From JBDUCV01 sp040003255 (GTDB taxonomy: Bacteria > Actinomycetota > Actinomycetes > Mycobacteriales > Jatrophihabitantaceae): a stretch of 58,719 nt of DNA. The stretch covers positions 1 through 58,719 of the forward strand of contig JBDUCV010000004.1 in the NCBI GenBank assembly GCA_040003255.1, given 5' to 3'. Both the position numbers and the translations under genes were made by a program. Shown here piece after piece: positions 20,072 to 28,388 of this stretch. The notes below the pieces were generated by a model. The model worked only from the letters and a program-made list of their open reading frames with translations. It searched no databases and was not told the origin of the DNA. Numbering within the stretch: the first letter of the stretch is position 1; every line of letters starts with the position of its first letter.

Positions 20072-20970
20072 GCCGCTCGCCCTTGGGTCCGTTCACCGAC
20101 GGCGAGCGGGTTCAGCTCACCGATCCCAAGGGCCGGCTGCACACGGTGACCCTGACAGCCGGCAAGCAGTTCCACACGCATCGCGGGGCGATCGAGCATG
20201 ACGACCTGATCGGCGCACCCGAGGGCAGCGTGGTGACATCCAGCGGCGGGACGCCGTATCTGGCACTGCGGCCGCTGCTGACGGACTTCGTGCTCTCGAT
20301 GCCGCGGGGTGCGGCGGTGATCTACCCCAAAGACGCGGCCCAGATCGTCAGCCTTGGCGACATGTATCCCGGCGCCACCGTCGTCGAGGCCGGCGCCGGA
20401 TCCGGCGCACTGACCTGCACGCTGCTGCGCGCGGTCGGGACGTCCGGACGGGTGATCTCCTACGAAAAGCGGGCCGATCATGCCGAGGTTGCGGTGAGTA
20501 ACGTCGAGGCGTTCTTCGGCGAGCGACCGCACAACTGGCTGTTACGAGTCGGCGACGTGGCCGAGCACCAACCGAACGAGGCCGCCGACCGGATCGTGCT
20601 CGACATGCTGGCGCCCTGGCTGGTGCTCGCCGAGGTGTCCGCGGCATTGCGGCCGGGTGGCGTGCTGGTCGGCTATGTCGCGACGACGACCCAGCTGTCA
20701 CGGCTGGTGGAAGCGCTACGTGGACACGGTGGCTACACCGAGCCGGCGGCCTGGGAGTCGCTGATCCGCGGCTGGCACGTGGTCGGCCTCGCCGTCCGGC
20801 CGGAACACCGGATGATCGGCCACACCGCGTTCCTGGTGAGCGCCCGCCGACTCGCGCCCGGGGTGATCACACCGACCCGCCAGCGGCGTCCCGCGAAGAC
20901 TGCCGAACTGGAGGAAGCGCTCGCGCCGGACTTGGCAGCTGCGCCCGCGTCGCGGCGGCCGTTGCCCTAG
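20068..20970 (+). CDS. trmI: tRNA (adenine-58-N1) methyltransferase TrmI
   Basis: Methylates N1 of adenine 58 in the T-loop of tRNA with S-adenosylmethionine, normally as a homotetramer. The 300-residue protein has the small N-terminal barrel (GPFTDGERVQLTDPKGR, then HTHRGAIEHDDLIG), the SAM-binding VVEAGAGSGALT, and LDMLAPW with the catalytic-site aspartate. PKDAAQIV is the family segment before the Rossmann fold. The C-terminal 35 residues are charged and probably flexible. GTG start overlaps the M50 stop in GTGA. In mycobacteria trmI also stands a few genes upstream of mpa. Confidence 0.95.
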   Translation: MSRSPLGPFTDGERVQLTDPKGRLHTVTLTAGKQFHTHRGAIEHDDLIGAPEGSVVTSSGGTPYLALRPLLTDFVLSMPRGAAVIYPKDAAQIVSLGDMYPGATVVEAGAGSGALTCTLLRAVGTSGRVISYEKRADHAEVAVSNVEAFFGERPHNWLLRVGDVAEHQPNEAADRIVLDMLAPWLVLAEVSAALRPGGVLVGYVATTTQLSRLVEALRGHGGYTEPAAWESLIRGWHVVGLAVRPEHRMIGHTAFLVSARRLAPGVITPTRQRRPAKTAELEEALAPDLAAAPASRRPLP

Positions 20971-20990
20971 GCGACAGGCCCGGCAGGACG

Positions 20991-21648
20991 ATGGGCACCG
21001 AGGAGCTCCGGCCGATCGGCATCAGTTTCATGAACCGTGGCGCTACGAACGCCAGGTGTGGCAGGCGATGGGATTGCTGGCGCCGTTGCGCTGGGCGCTG
21101 GTGGCGACACCCGAACGCCAACGCTGACGGGGTTGCCTCCAGGGTGGTGTTCGTGCGAGACGGTGATGCCCGGATCGTCATCGACCCCGGGATGGTGCGC
21201 GATCCCAGGCTGATCCTCGACCCGCTGGCCGCGCTGGGCGTGCGGCCGGGGGAAGTCACCGACGTCGTCCTCAGCGATCACCACCCGGATCACACCTGGC
21301 ATTTGGCGCTGTTCCCCGCCGCACGCGTGCATGACGTGTGGGCGATTTACCAAGGCGACCAGTGGGACAACCAGCCAGCCGAGGGGCGCCAGGTCTCCGA
21401 GCAGGTCCGGCTGATCTAAACGCCCGGGCACAGCCCGCAAGACATCACGACCCTCGTCGACACCGGCCAGGGGCTCATCGCCTGCACGCATCTGTGGTGG
21501 CACGCCGAAAGGCCGAGTGAAGGATCCTCGCGCCGCCGATGCAGACAGCCTGCACGCGAGTTGTCGGCGCGTCCTTGGCCTCCCTATCGCCCGCGTGGTA
21601 CCCGGCCATGGTCCGGCCTTTGTGCCCAACGAGTCCACACCCCAGTAG
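20991..21648 (+). pseudogene. Metallo-beta-lactamase-fold hydrolase, broken by a stop and a frameshift
   Basis: Three pieces of one MBL-fold enzyme are readable. The first frame gives VVFVRDGDARIVIDPG and the metal-binding LSDHHPDHT, then meets TAA at 21417-21419 in the middle of VRLI-stop-TPGHSPQD, where a glutamate codon (GAA) would restore the frame. The same frame continues through TTLVDTGQGLIACTHLWW. Near 21522 one extra G shifts the frame, and the end (SLHASCRRVLGLPIARVVPGHGPAFVP) resumes one base over, to a TAG at 21648. The N-terminus before 21128 is also degraded; another frame there (EPWRYERQVWQ) looks coding-like but I cannot place it. Two independent lesions argue for a real pseudogene rather than one read error. 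Confidence 0.8.
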
Positions 21649-21885
21649 CGGTTCAGCCGGGCCACCGAGCCGGTCCCGATCTAGATCACCGTGCGCTTGC
21701 TACGTATGACGACAATTTCCTCAATGGCCGGATGGGTGTCCGGTCAGCTCGCCGCCGCCGACGCGCCCGGTGACCCGGCGGCTCGTCGAGACCCCGGGTC
21801 GCACGCCGGCAAGCGTGGTTCAGTGGCGCCGATGGTCGCTCTGTGTAGGGTGGATTTTCGCGCACCACATGAGGGAGGTGGACGC
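21649..21885. other. Intergenic region upstream of mpa
   Basis: About 240 bases after the dead hydrolase. No protein I recognise. It ends with the mpa promoter and ribosome-binding site. Confidence 0.4.
21846..21851 (+). promoter_or_regulatory. -10 box for mpa
   Basis: TAGGGT about 35 bases before the mpa ATG. Transcription would begin near 21858, leaving a leader of about 28 bases with GGGAGG at 21873-21878 as ribosome-binding site. Unlike dop and pafA, mpa is not leaderless. Confidence 0.5.
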
Positions 21886-23673
21886 ATGGCACACGGGTCA
21901 GACGAGCCGCAGTACGGGCAGCACGCACGCGGGCACGACGACGAATCCTCCCGTGAGCTGCGCCGCCGAACCGCATTCCTGGAACAAGAAGTCGAGCTGC
22001 TTCGCGCCAAGGTGGCCGAGTCCCCGCGGCACATGCGGATCCTGGAAGACCGGGTGAGTGAGGCGCAGGCGCGAGTGGCCAGCCTCGGAGAGCGCAACGA
22101 ACGCCTCGCCGAGACATTGCGTGAAGCACGCGACCAGATGGTGGCGCTCAAGGAGGAGATCGACCGGCTGGCCCAGCCGCCCAGCGGTTACGGCGTGTTC
22201 CTCGAGGCGTTCGAGGATGGCACCGTCGACATCTTCACCAGCGGCCGCAAGTTGCGCGTCGCGGTGTCACCCGAGGTCACCGTGCCCGACCTGCGGCACG
22301 GCCAGGAAGTCATGCTCAACGAGGCGATGAACGTCGTGGCCGCGCGCGGCCACGAGCGTGCCGGTGAAGTCGTGATGCTCAAGGAGATCCTGCAGGGCGG
22401 CGACCGGGCGCTGGTTATCGGGCACACCGATGAGGAGCGCGTCGTGCACCTCGCGGATGTGCTGCGCAGTCAGCCGCTGCGGGTGGGTGACTCACTGCTG
22501 CTCGAGACCCGATCGTCCTACGCCTACGAGCGAGTGCCCAAGAGCGAGGTCGAAGAACTGGTCCTCGAAGAAGTGCCCGACATCGACTACACCGACATCG
22601 GCGGGTTGTCCAAGCAGATCGAGGCGATCCGGGACGCCGTCGAGCTGCCGTTCCTGCACGCTGACCTGTTCCGCGAACACGAGCTGCGGCCGCCCAAGGG
22701 CATCCTGCTCTACGGGCCGCCCGGCTGCGGCAAGACGCTCATTGCCAAGGCGGTAGCGAACTCACTGGCCAAGCAGGTCGAGAAAGTGCGCGGTGAAAAC
22801 ACCGACGGCTCGCACCCCAAGTCCTACTTCCTGAACATCAAGGGCCCTGAGCTGCTGAACAAGTACGTCGGGGAGACCGAGCGGCACATCCGGCTGGTGT
22901 TCCAACGCGCTCGCGAAAAGGCGAGCGAGGGTACGCCGGTGATCGTGTTCTTCGACGAGATGGACTCGATCTTTCGCACTCGCGGCTCCGGCGTGTCGAG
23001 CGACGTCGAAAACACGATCGTTCCGCAGCTGCTGAGCGAAATCGACGGCGTCGAAGGGCTCGAGAACGTCATCGTCATCGGCGCGTCCAACCGCGAGGAC
23101 ATGATCGACCCGGCGATCCTGCGGCCCGGCCGGCTCGACGTGAAGATCAAGATCGAACGTCCAGATGCCGAGGCAGCGCGCGACATCTTTAGCAAGTACA
23201 TCACCACCACGCTGCCGATCCACTCCGACGATTTGGCCGAACACGGCGGCAATGTCGAGGGCACCGTCGCGGGCATGATTCAGCACACCGTCGAGCGGAT
23301 GTATACCGAATCCGAAGAGAACCGCTTCCTCGAGGTCACGTACGCCAACGGTGACAAGGAAACCCTGTACTTCAAGGACTTCAACTCCGGCGCGATGATC
23401 CAGAACATCGTCGACCGCGGCAAGAAGATGGCGATCAAGGACCTGCTGATGACTGGGCATCGGGGCCTGCGCATGCAGCACCTGCTCGCCGCGTGCGTCG
23501 ACGAGTTCCGCGAGAACGAGGATTTGCCCAATACGACCAACCCCGATGACTGGGCGCGAATTTCCGGCAAGAAGGGTGAGCGGATCGTCTACATCCGCAC
23601 GCTTATCTCCGGCAAGGGCACCGAGGCAGGCCGTTCGATCGACACGATCGGCAACACCGGCCAGTACCTCTAG
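21886..23673 (+). CDS. mpa: Proteasome-associated AAA ATPase Mpa/ARC
   Basis: Hexameric unfoldase that captures pupylated proteins and threads them into the 20S core. In 595 residues: an N-terminal coiled coil (about 22-90) that binds Pup as a helix, an OB-fold interdomain (about 95-235), and an AAA domain with Walker A GPPGCGKT at 277-284 and Walker B VIVFFDEMDS. The last three residues are QYL, with the penultimate tyrosine that docks into alpha-ring pockets of the proteasome. The ATG at 21886 follows GGGAGG by seven bases; upstream in-frame codons lack homology. Followed by a permease 16 bases on, then dop and pup. Confidence 0.97.
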   Translation: MAHGSDEPQYGQHARGHDDESSRELRRRTAFLEQEVELLRAKVAESPRHMRILEDRVSEAQARVASLGERNERLAETLREARDQMVALKEEIDRLAQPPSGYGVFLEAFEDGTVDIFTSGRKLRVAVSPEVTVPDLRHGQEVMLNEAMNVVAARGHERAGEVVMLKEILQGGDRALVIGHTDEERVVHLADVLRSQPLRVGDSLLLETRSSYAYERVPKSEVEELVLEEVPDIDYTDIGGLSKQIEAIRDAVELPFLHADLFREHELRPPKGILLYGPPGCGKTLIAKAVANSLAKQVEKVRGENTDGSHPKSYFLNIKGPELLNKYVGETERHIRLVFQRAREKASEGTPVIVFFDEMDSIFRTRGSGVSSDVENTIVPQLLSEIDGVEGLENVIVIGASNREDMIDPAILRPGRLDVKIKIERPDAEAARDIFSKYITTTLPIHSDDLAEHGGNVEGTVAGMIQHTVERMYTESEENRFLEVTYANGDKETLYFKDFNSGAMIQNIVDRGKKMAIKDLLMTGHRGLRMQHLLAACVDEFRENEDLPNTTNPDDWARISGKKGERIVYIRTLISGKGTEAGRSIDTIGNTGQYL

Positions 23674-23689
23674 CCGGGGTGACGCCGGC

Positions 23690-24445
23690 TTGTCCTGGCC
23701 TCAGGCGCTGCTGGTCCTCGTCGCGGGTATCGCCGCCGGCACGATCAACACGGTGGTCGGCTCCGGGACGCTGATTACTTTCCCGGTCCTGCTCACGATC
23801 GGGTTGTCCCCGTTGTCGGCGAACATCTCCAACACCGTCGGGCTGGCACCCGGGTCCATTGTCGGAGCCATCGGCTATCGAAACGAGCTCAGCGGTCAGC
23901 TTCCTCGCGCCATCCGGCTAGGAGTCGGCTCGGGGCTCGGCGGATTACTCGGGGCTGTGCTGCTGCTCGTTCTGCCCGACAATGCCTTCGAGGCCGTCGT
24001 GCCGGCGCTCGTCGCGCTGGGCATCGCATTGGTGGTGCTTGGTCCCTACATCTCGCGGCGGCTCGAGGCGGCGCAACGTTATCCAGGAGCCGACGTCACC
24101 GCACCGATGTGGGCCGCGACATTCGGGGTCGGCATTTACGGGGGGTACTTCGGTGCGGCCCAGGGGGTGTTGCTGGTGGGCATCCTTGGCATGCTGCTCG
24201 CCGAGTCGCTGCAACGGATTAACGCCCTCAAGAACGTGCTTGCCGGCGTCGCTAACGGGATCGCCGCGCTGGTGTTCGCGCCAACCCCGCACCTGAACTG
24301 GGCTGTTGCGGGCCTGATCGCCGCAGGCTCGATGGCCGGTGCGGTAATCGGCGCCAGGGTAGGGCGGCGGTTGCCGCCGAACGTGCTGCGCGCGGTGATT
24401 GTCATAGTCGGCCTGGTCGCGCTCGGCAAGCTGTTGCTGGGCTAA
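23690..24445 (+). CDS. TauE/SafE-family membrane permease
   Basis: A 251-residue integral membrane protein of the sulfite exporter TauE/SafE family, with about eight hydrophobic helices in two repeats: the first begins GIAAGTINTVVGSGTLITFP and the second GVGIYGGYFGAAQGVLL, each with the diagnostic GG/GxG turn. Family members export or import organosulfur anions; the substrate here is unknown. The start is probably the TTG at 23690, preceded by GGGGTG nine bases upstream; codons upstream overlap mpa in another frame. The same kind of gene lies between mpa and dop in other actinobacteria, so it is part of the conserved order rather than an insertion. Confidence 0.88.
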   Translation: MSWPQALLVLVAGIAAGTINTVVGSGTLITFPVLLTIGLSPLSANISNTVGLAPGSIVGAIGYRNELSGQLPRAIRLGVGSGLGGLLGAVLLLVLPDNAFEAVVPALVALGIALVVLGPYISRRLEAAQRYPGADVTAPMWAATFGVGIYGGYFGAAQGVLLVGILGMLLAESLQRINALKNVLAGVANGIAALVFAPTPHLNWAVAGLIAAGSMAGAVIGARVGRRLPPNVLRAVIVIVGLVALGKLLLG

Positions 24446-24484
24446 TCGGGTCGCCCGGCCCGATAAGTGGCCGTCTGCGCAGCG

Positions 24485-24688
24485 CTACTGGTGGACTTCG
24501 TCCGCTATGACAACCGCACCGATCAGCACGCGGTCGCGGACCGCGATCGACGCGCGCTGATGGCGCCGCGGACGCAGCCGGCCGGCCTGGAGCAAGCGCC
24601 ATGACGCGTCGCCGAGCCAGTCGCGGACCGCTTCTGCACTACTCCCGGGCTGCTTCCCGGGCCGTGAGGGATCAATCTCCACGGGCAA
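24485..24688 (-). CDS. Possible small hypothetical protein
   Basis: A 67-residue frame on the strand opposite the flanking genes. Its second half (GRLRPRRHQRASIAVRDRVL, then IGAVVIADEVHQ) reads like a normal protein end, with charged then hydrophobic residues, but I recognise no family. It would start with TTG at 24688 or GTG at 24682; neither has a ribosome-binding site or a well-placed -10 box. The rest of the 290-base gap between the permease and dop holds nothing else I can name apart from the dop promoter. Confidence 0.3.
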   Translation of the reverse strand: MPVEIDPSRPGKQPGSSAEAVRDWLGDASWRLLQAGRLRPRRHQRASIAVRDRVLIGAVVIADEVHQ

Positions 24689-24726
24689 TAGGAGGCAGGT
24701 AACCGCCGGTCAGATACATCCCGCCG

Positions 24727-24732
24727 TAGCCT
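24727..24732 (+). promoter_or_regulatory. -10 box for dop (leaderless)
   Basis: TAGCCT six bases before the dop GTG at 24739. Confidence 0.55.
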
Positions 24733-24738
24733 GGACAG

Positions 24739-26271
24739 GTGAGCGTTCGCCGGGTCATGGGCACCGAGGTCGAGTACGGCGTGAGCCTGCCGGGCCAGCC
24801 AGCCGCAAACGCGATGCTTTTGTCGGCCCAAGTGATCAACGCTTACGCGAGCTCACTGACGGGTGGTCGGGCCCGGCGGACCGCGTGGGACTTCGAGGAG
24901 GAATCACCGCTACGCGATGCGCGGGGCTTCGAGCTGGGCGGATCCGGGGGAGTGGCGCAAGAGTTCATCGAGGCCGAAGAAGACGCCGGGATGGCCAACG
25001 TCATCCTCCCGAACGGAGCGCGGCTCTATGTCGATCATGCACATCCGGAGTACTCGACGCCCGAAGTCACCAACCCGCTGGATATCGTTCGCTGGGACAA
25101 GGCCGGTGAACTGATCATGGCCGCGGCGGCGCGTCGGGTAGCGGCCATGCCGGGCGTCGAATCGCCGATCAACCTCTACAAGAACAACACGGACAACAAA
25201 GGTGCGTCCTACGGTGCACACGAGAACTATCTGATGAGCCGAGCGACGCCGTTCGTCGCCATCGTGCGGCATCTCGTGCCGTTCTTTGTATCCCGGCAAG
25301 TCATTTGCGGAGCCGGCCGGGTGGGGATCGGTCAAGACGGCCGCACGGCGGGCTTCCAGATCTCCCAGCGCGCGGACTTCTTCGAAGTCGAGGTCGGCCT
25401 CGAGACCACGCTCAAACGTCCGATCGTCAACACGCGTGACGAGCCGCACGCCGACGCCGACCGCTACCGCAGGCTGCACGTGATCATCGGCGATGCGAAC
25501 CTCGCCGAGATCTCGACCTACCTCAAAGTCGGCACCACGTCGCTGGTGCTGGCCATGATCGAGGACAGCTTCCTGCCTGATGACCTCGCGATCACCCAGC
25601 CGGTACGTGAGCTACACGACGTGTCGCATGACCCGACCTTGCGGCATGAAATCAGGATGGCCGATGGACGCCAGATGACTGCGCTGCAACTGCAGGGCGA
25701 ATACCTCGATCGGGCGCGCAAGTTCATCGACGATCGGTTCGGCGATGATGCCGACGAGCAAACCCGCGACGTACTCACCCGCTGGGAATCGGTGCTCACC
25801 CGGTTGCAGACCGATCCCATGGTGCTGGCGGGCGAACTGGACTGGGTGGCCAAGCTTCGGCTGCTGAACGGCTACCGCGATCGTGACGGGCTGGCGTGGG
25901 ATTCCTCCCGACTGCAGCTGATCGACCTGCAGTACGCCGACGTCCGACCCGAGAAGGGGCTCTATCACCGGCTCGTGGCACGCGGCGCGATGCAGACTTT
26001 GGTGAGCGCAGACGCGGCGCGCTCGGCGATGGCGTCGCCGCCCGACGACACCCGCGCCTTCTTCCGCGGGGAGTGCCTGCGGCGTTACGGCCCCGCCGTG
26101 GCTGCGGCATCGTGGGACTCGGTCATCTTCGACGTGGGCGGCGAGTCGCTCGTCCGCGTGCCGACGCTCGAGCCTCTTCGCGGTACTCGCGCGCACGTTG
26201 GCGAACTCCTCGACCGTTGCCCGACCGCCGCCTCGCTGATCGACGCCCTCGTTGGACCGCGGCCCGGGTGA
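24739..26271 (+). CDS. dop: Pup deamidase/depupylase Dop
   Basis: Converts the C-terminal glutamine of Pup to glutamate so that it can be ligated, and also cleaves Pup from conjugates. A 510-residue member of the carboxylate-amine ligase fold shared with glutamine synthetase. The nucleotide/Mg site is MGTEVEYG (Glu10, Glu12); the catalytic aspartate is Asp99 in LYVDHAHPEYSTPE. Residues about 41-80, between these, form the Dop-specific loop that PafA lacks (compare Asp57 in PafA). NNTDNKGASYGAHENY and NTRDEPHADA are shared with PafA. The GTG has a -10 box six bases upstream. Pup follows after 76 bases with its own promoter. Confidence 0.96.
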   Translation: MSVRRVMGTEVEYGVSLPGQPAANAMLLSAQVINAYASSLTGGRARRTAWDFEEESPLRDARGFELGGSGGVAQEFIEAEEDAGMANVILPNGARLYVDHAHPEYSTPEVTNPLDIVRWDKAGELIMAAAARRVAAMPGVESPINLYKNNTDNKGASYGAHENYLMSRATPFVAIVRHLVPFFVSRQVICGAGRVGIGQDGRTAGFQISQRADFFEVEVGLETTLKRPIVNTRDEPHADADRYRRLHVIIGDANLAEISTYLKVGTTSLVLAMIEDSFLPDDLAITQPVRELHDVSHDPTLRHEIRMADGRQMTALQLQGEYLDRARKFIDDRFGDDADEQTRDVLTRWESVLTRLQTDPMVLAGELDWVAKLRLLNGYRDRDGLAWDSSRLQLIDLQYADVRPEKGLYHRLVARGAMQTLVSADAARSAMASPPDDTRAFFRGECLRRYGPAVAAASWDSVIFDVGGESLVRVPTLEPLRGTRAHVGELLDRCPTAASLIDALVGPRPG

Positions 26272-26311
26272 TCGCCGAGGCCAGGATCCCGGGCTCGGCA
26301 CGTGTGGGAGC

Positions 26312-26317
26312 TAGGGT
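26312..26317 (+). promoter_or_regulatory. -10 box for pup
   Basis: TAGGGT 30 bases before the pup ATG; leader of about 24 bases with a strong GGAGGAG at 26334-26340. So pup can be made independently of dop, as expected for an abundant tag. Confidence 0.5.
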
Positions 26318-26347
26318 GAACTCGGACCGATCCGGAGGAGCCGCTCG

Positions 26348-26554
26348 ATGCCCACTCACGACAGCAGCCAGAATCGCCCGCAGAAGCACGGCGAAAACGT
26401 CGACGACGTTGCGGCTGAGGCGAGCACCGATGTCGCGGAGCGGCACGACAAGCTAAGCGAGGACGTCGACGCCATCCTCGACGAGATCGACGACGTGCTG
26501 GAGACCAACGCCGAGGACTTCGTCCGCTCATTCGTCCAGAAAGGCGGACAGTAG
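26348..26554 (+). CDS. pup: Prokaryotic ubiquitin-like protein Pup
   Basis: The 68-residue protein tag of the Pup-proteasome pathway. It is hydrophilic and acidic, disordered at the N-terminus (HDSSQNRPQKHGENVDD), with the helix-forming Mpa-binding segment HDKLSEDVDAILDEIDDVL, and ends FVRSFVQKGGQ. The final GGQ means that Dop must deamidate it before PafA can attach it to a lysine. Size is normal. The ATG at 26348 follows GGAGGAG. A strong hairpin lies 13 bases past the stop and prcB then has its own promoter. Confidence 0.97.
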   Translation: MPTHDSSQNRPQKHGENVDDVAAEASTDVAERHDKLSEDVDAILDEIDDVLETNAEDFVRSFVQKGGQ

Positions 26555-26567
26555 CGGCGAGAATGAA

Positions 26568-26585
26568 CCCGCTCCGCTGAGCGGG
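26568..26585 (+). terminator. Hairpin between pup and prcB
   Basis: CCCGCTC and GAGCGGG form a perfect seven-base-pair stem with a CGCT loop. There is no T-run, which is common for actinobacterial terminators. It could end or shorten the pup transcript or protect its 3' end. Confidence 0.5.
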
Positions 26586-26605
26586 CCGCCTAGTCGGCCG
26601 GTCGG

Positions 26606-26611
26606 TAGGGT
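26606..26611 (+). promoter_or_regulatory. -10 box for prcB
   Basis: TAGGGT about 33 bases before the prcB GTG, with GGGAG at 26636-26640 as ribosome-binding site. Together with the hairpin upstream it separates prcBA from pup. Confidence 0.45.
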
Positions 26612-26644
26612 CGACTCGACGGCCACCACACCATCGGGAGCGAC

Positions 26645-27481
26645 GTGAGCAACGAGCGATCTGCGGGCACCGGCGACGTCCACGGCGTGTTGCGCTACGC
26701 GACGTCGCCGGGATCGTCCTCGTTCACGGATTTCCTAGCCGCCGCCGCCCCGAACCTGCTTCCGCGCCGGCACACCGGCACCGATGTGCTGCCCCACGGA
26801 ACGACCATCGTCGCGGCCGTCTTCGACGGCGGCGTGGTCATGGCTGGCGACCGACGCGCAACCGCAGGCAACCTGATCGCGCAGCGCGACATCGAGAAGG
26901 TCTTCGCGGCCGATGAATACTCCCTCGTCGGCATAGCGGGTACCGCTGGGCTGGCCATCGAGATCGTCCGGCTGTTCCAGGTCGAGCTCGAGCACTACGA
27001 GAAGATCGAGGGCACCCAGCTAACCCTCGACGGAAAGGCGAACCGGCTCGCCACGATGATCCGTGGCAACCTTGGCCAGGCGATCCAGGGGCTTGCGGTA
27101 GTGCCAATATTTGCCGGCTTCGACCTGGACGCCACGACATCGACCTCGGCCGGCAAAATCTACAGCTTTGACGTCGCCGGCGGGCGTTATCCCGAGCAGT
27201 ACTACGAGTCGATCGGCTCCGGGTCGCTGTTCGCGAAGGGTTCGCTGAAAAAGCTATGGCGACCCGGTCTGGACAGTGACGGCGCTGTGCGGACAATCGT
27301 CGAGGCGCTCTACGACGCGGCCGACGACGATTCGGCCACCGGCGCCCCCGACCTGACCAGACGCATCTTCCCGGTGGTGATGGTCGCCACCGCCCAGGGC
27401 ACCTCCCGCGTCGACGACGATCGGCTCGACGCCGTGGTGCGGGCGATCATCGCCGACCGCACCGGCCGGCCCGGCGCCTGA
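26645..27481 (+). CDS. prcB: 20S proteasome beta subunit PrcB
   Basis: The proteolytic subunit of the bacterial 20S core. The 278-residue precursor has a 52-residue propeptide that is removed autocatalytically after Gly52, exposing Thr53 (in HGTTIVAAVF) as the N-terminal nucleophile. Mature landmarks: GVVMAGDRRAT with the conserved Asp and Arg, a lysine in IEKVF, and SIGSGSLFAKG near the active-site serine. Mature size is about 226 residues, as usual. GTG start with GGGAG upstream. The gap to prcA is 33 bases and contains GAGAGG, so beta and alpha subunits are made from one message. Confidence 0.97.
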   Translation: MSNERSAGTGDVHGVLRYATSPGSSSFTDFLAAAAPNLLPRRHTGTDVLPHGTTIVAAVFDGGVVMAGDRRATAGNLIAQRDIEKVFAADEYSLVGIAGTAGLAIEIVRLFQVELEHYEKIEGTQLTLDGKANRLATMIRGNLGQAIQGLAVVPIFAGFDLDATTSTSAGKIYSFDVAGGRYPEQYYESIGSGSLFAKGSLKKLWRPGLDSDGAVRTIVEALYDAADDDSATGAPDLTRRIFPVVMVATAQGTSRVDDDRLDAVVRAIIADRTGRPGA

Positions 27482-27514
27482 GTGCGCACCGACTAGAGCG
27501 AGAGGCCCGAGCCG

Positions 27515-28348
27515 ATGTCGATGCCGTTCTACGCATCCGCCGAGCAGATCATGCGCGACCGCTCGGAGTACGCCCGCAAGGGCATCTCACGCGGTCGTAG
27601 TGCGACGGTGCTGACCTACGCCGACGGCGTGCTGTTCGTCGCCGAGAATGCCAGCCCCGCGCTGCACAAAGTGAGCGAGATCTACGACCGGATCGGTTTC
27701 GCGGCCGTCGGTCGATACAACGAGTTCGAGACCCTGCGGGTGGCCGGCATCCGGCTGGCGGATCTGCGCGGCTATTCCTACGACCGGCGCGACGTGACCG
27801 CCCGCGCGCTCGCCAACGCCTACGCGCAAACGCTCGGCACGATCTTTACCGAGCAGCAGAAGCCTTATGAGGTCGAGATCTCCGTCGCCGAGGTGGCCGA
27901 CACCGCCGACGGCGACCAGATCTATCGGATCGCCTACGACGGCACGATCGTCGACGAGCCCGACTTTCTGGTCATGGGTGGGCAGGCCGAGGCAGTGACC
28001 GCCGCTCTTCGGCAGACGTTTGCGCCGGGCCTGGGGTTACGCGAAGCCCTGCAGCTCGCGGTTCAGGCGCTCGGGTCAGTCCGCGGCAACGGTTCGGGCA
28101 GAGATCTACCGGCTAGCCAGCTCGAGGTCGCGGTGCTCGACCGCAACCGGGGGGCACGCAAGTTTCGGCGAATCCGTGGCGCGGCGCTGACTTCGCTACT
28201 TCCGCCCCCGACCGGTCAGCCGGCCGACCCAGCGCCCGCCGACACCCCGCCGCACGACCAGCAGCCGCCTGACGAGACGGCCGACACCGCACCGGCGCCG
28301 GACGAGAGTGCCGCCGATCCTTTGCCGGCGGAGGACGCTGACGGGTGA
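27515..28348 (+). CDS. prcA: 20S proteasome alpha subunit PrcA
   Basis: Forms the outer gating rings of the 20S core and docks Mpa. The N-terminus (MSMPFYASAEQIMRDRSEY) is the gating segment with the H0 helix; YARKGISRGRSATVLTY follows as the first strand. The fold ends near residue 232 (RGAALTSLL) and is followed by a 45-residue tail made almost only of Pro, Ala, Asp and Gln (PADPAPADTPP), probably disordered. The alpha fold lacks a catalytic threonine, as expected. ATG start behind a GAGAGG site. The next gene is an ECF sigma factor rather than pafA. Confidence 0.96.
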   Translation: MSMPFYASAEQIMRDRSEYARKGISRGRSATVLTYADGVLFVAENASPALHKVSEIYDRIGFAAVGRYNEFETLRVAGIRLADLRGYSYDRRDVTARALANAYAQTLGTIFTEQQKPYEVEISVAEVADTADGDQIYRIAYDGTIVDEPDFLVMGGQAEAVTAALRQTFAPGLGLREALQLAVQALGSVRGNGSGRDLPASQLEVAVLDRNRGARKFRRIRGAALTSLLPPPTGQPADPAPADTPPHDQQPPDETADTAPAPDESAADPLPAEDADG

Positions 28349-28388
28349 ACCGCTGGGCCATCGCCTGCGTATTGGGGGGTGGAGGAGA

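Noticed and set aside
20967..21665. 232-residue minus-strand frame upstream of mpa
   Set aside because: It is the antisense of the broken MBL-fold gene; the plus strand has the readable HxHxDH-like motif and PGHGPAF.
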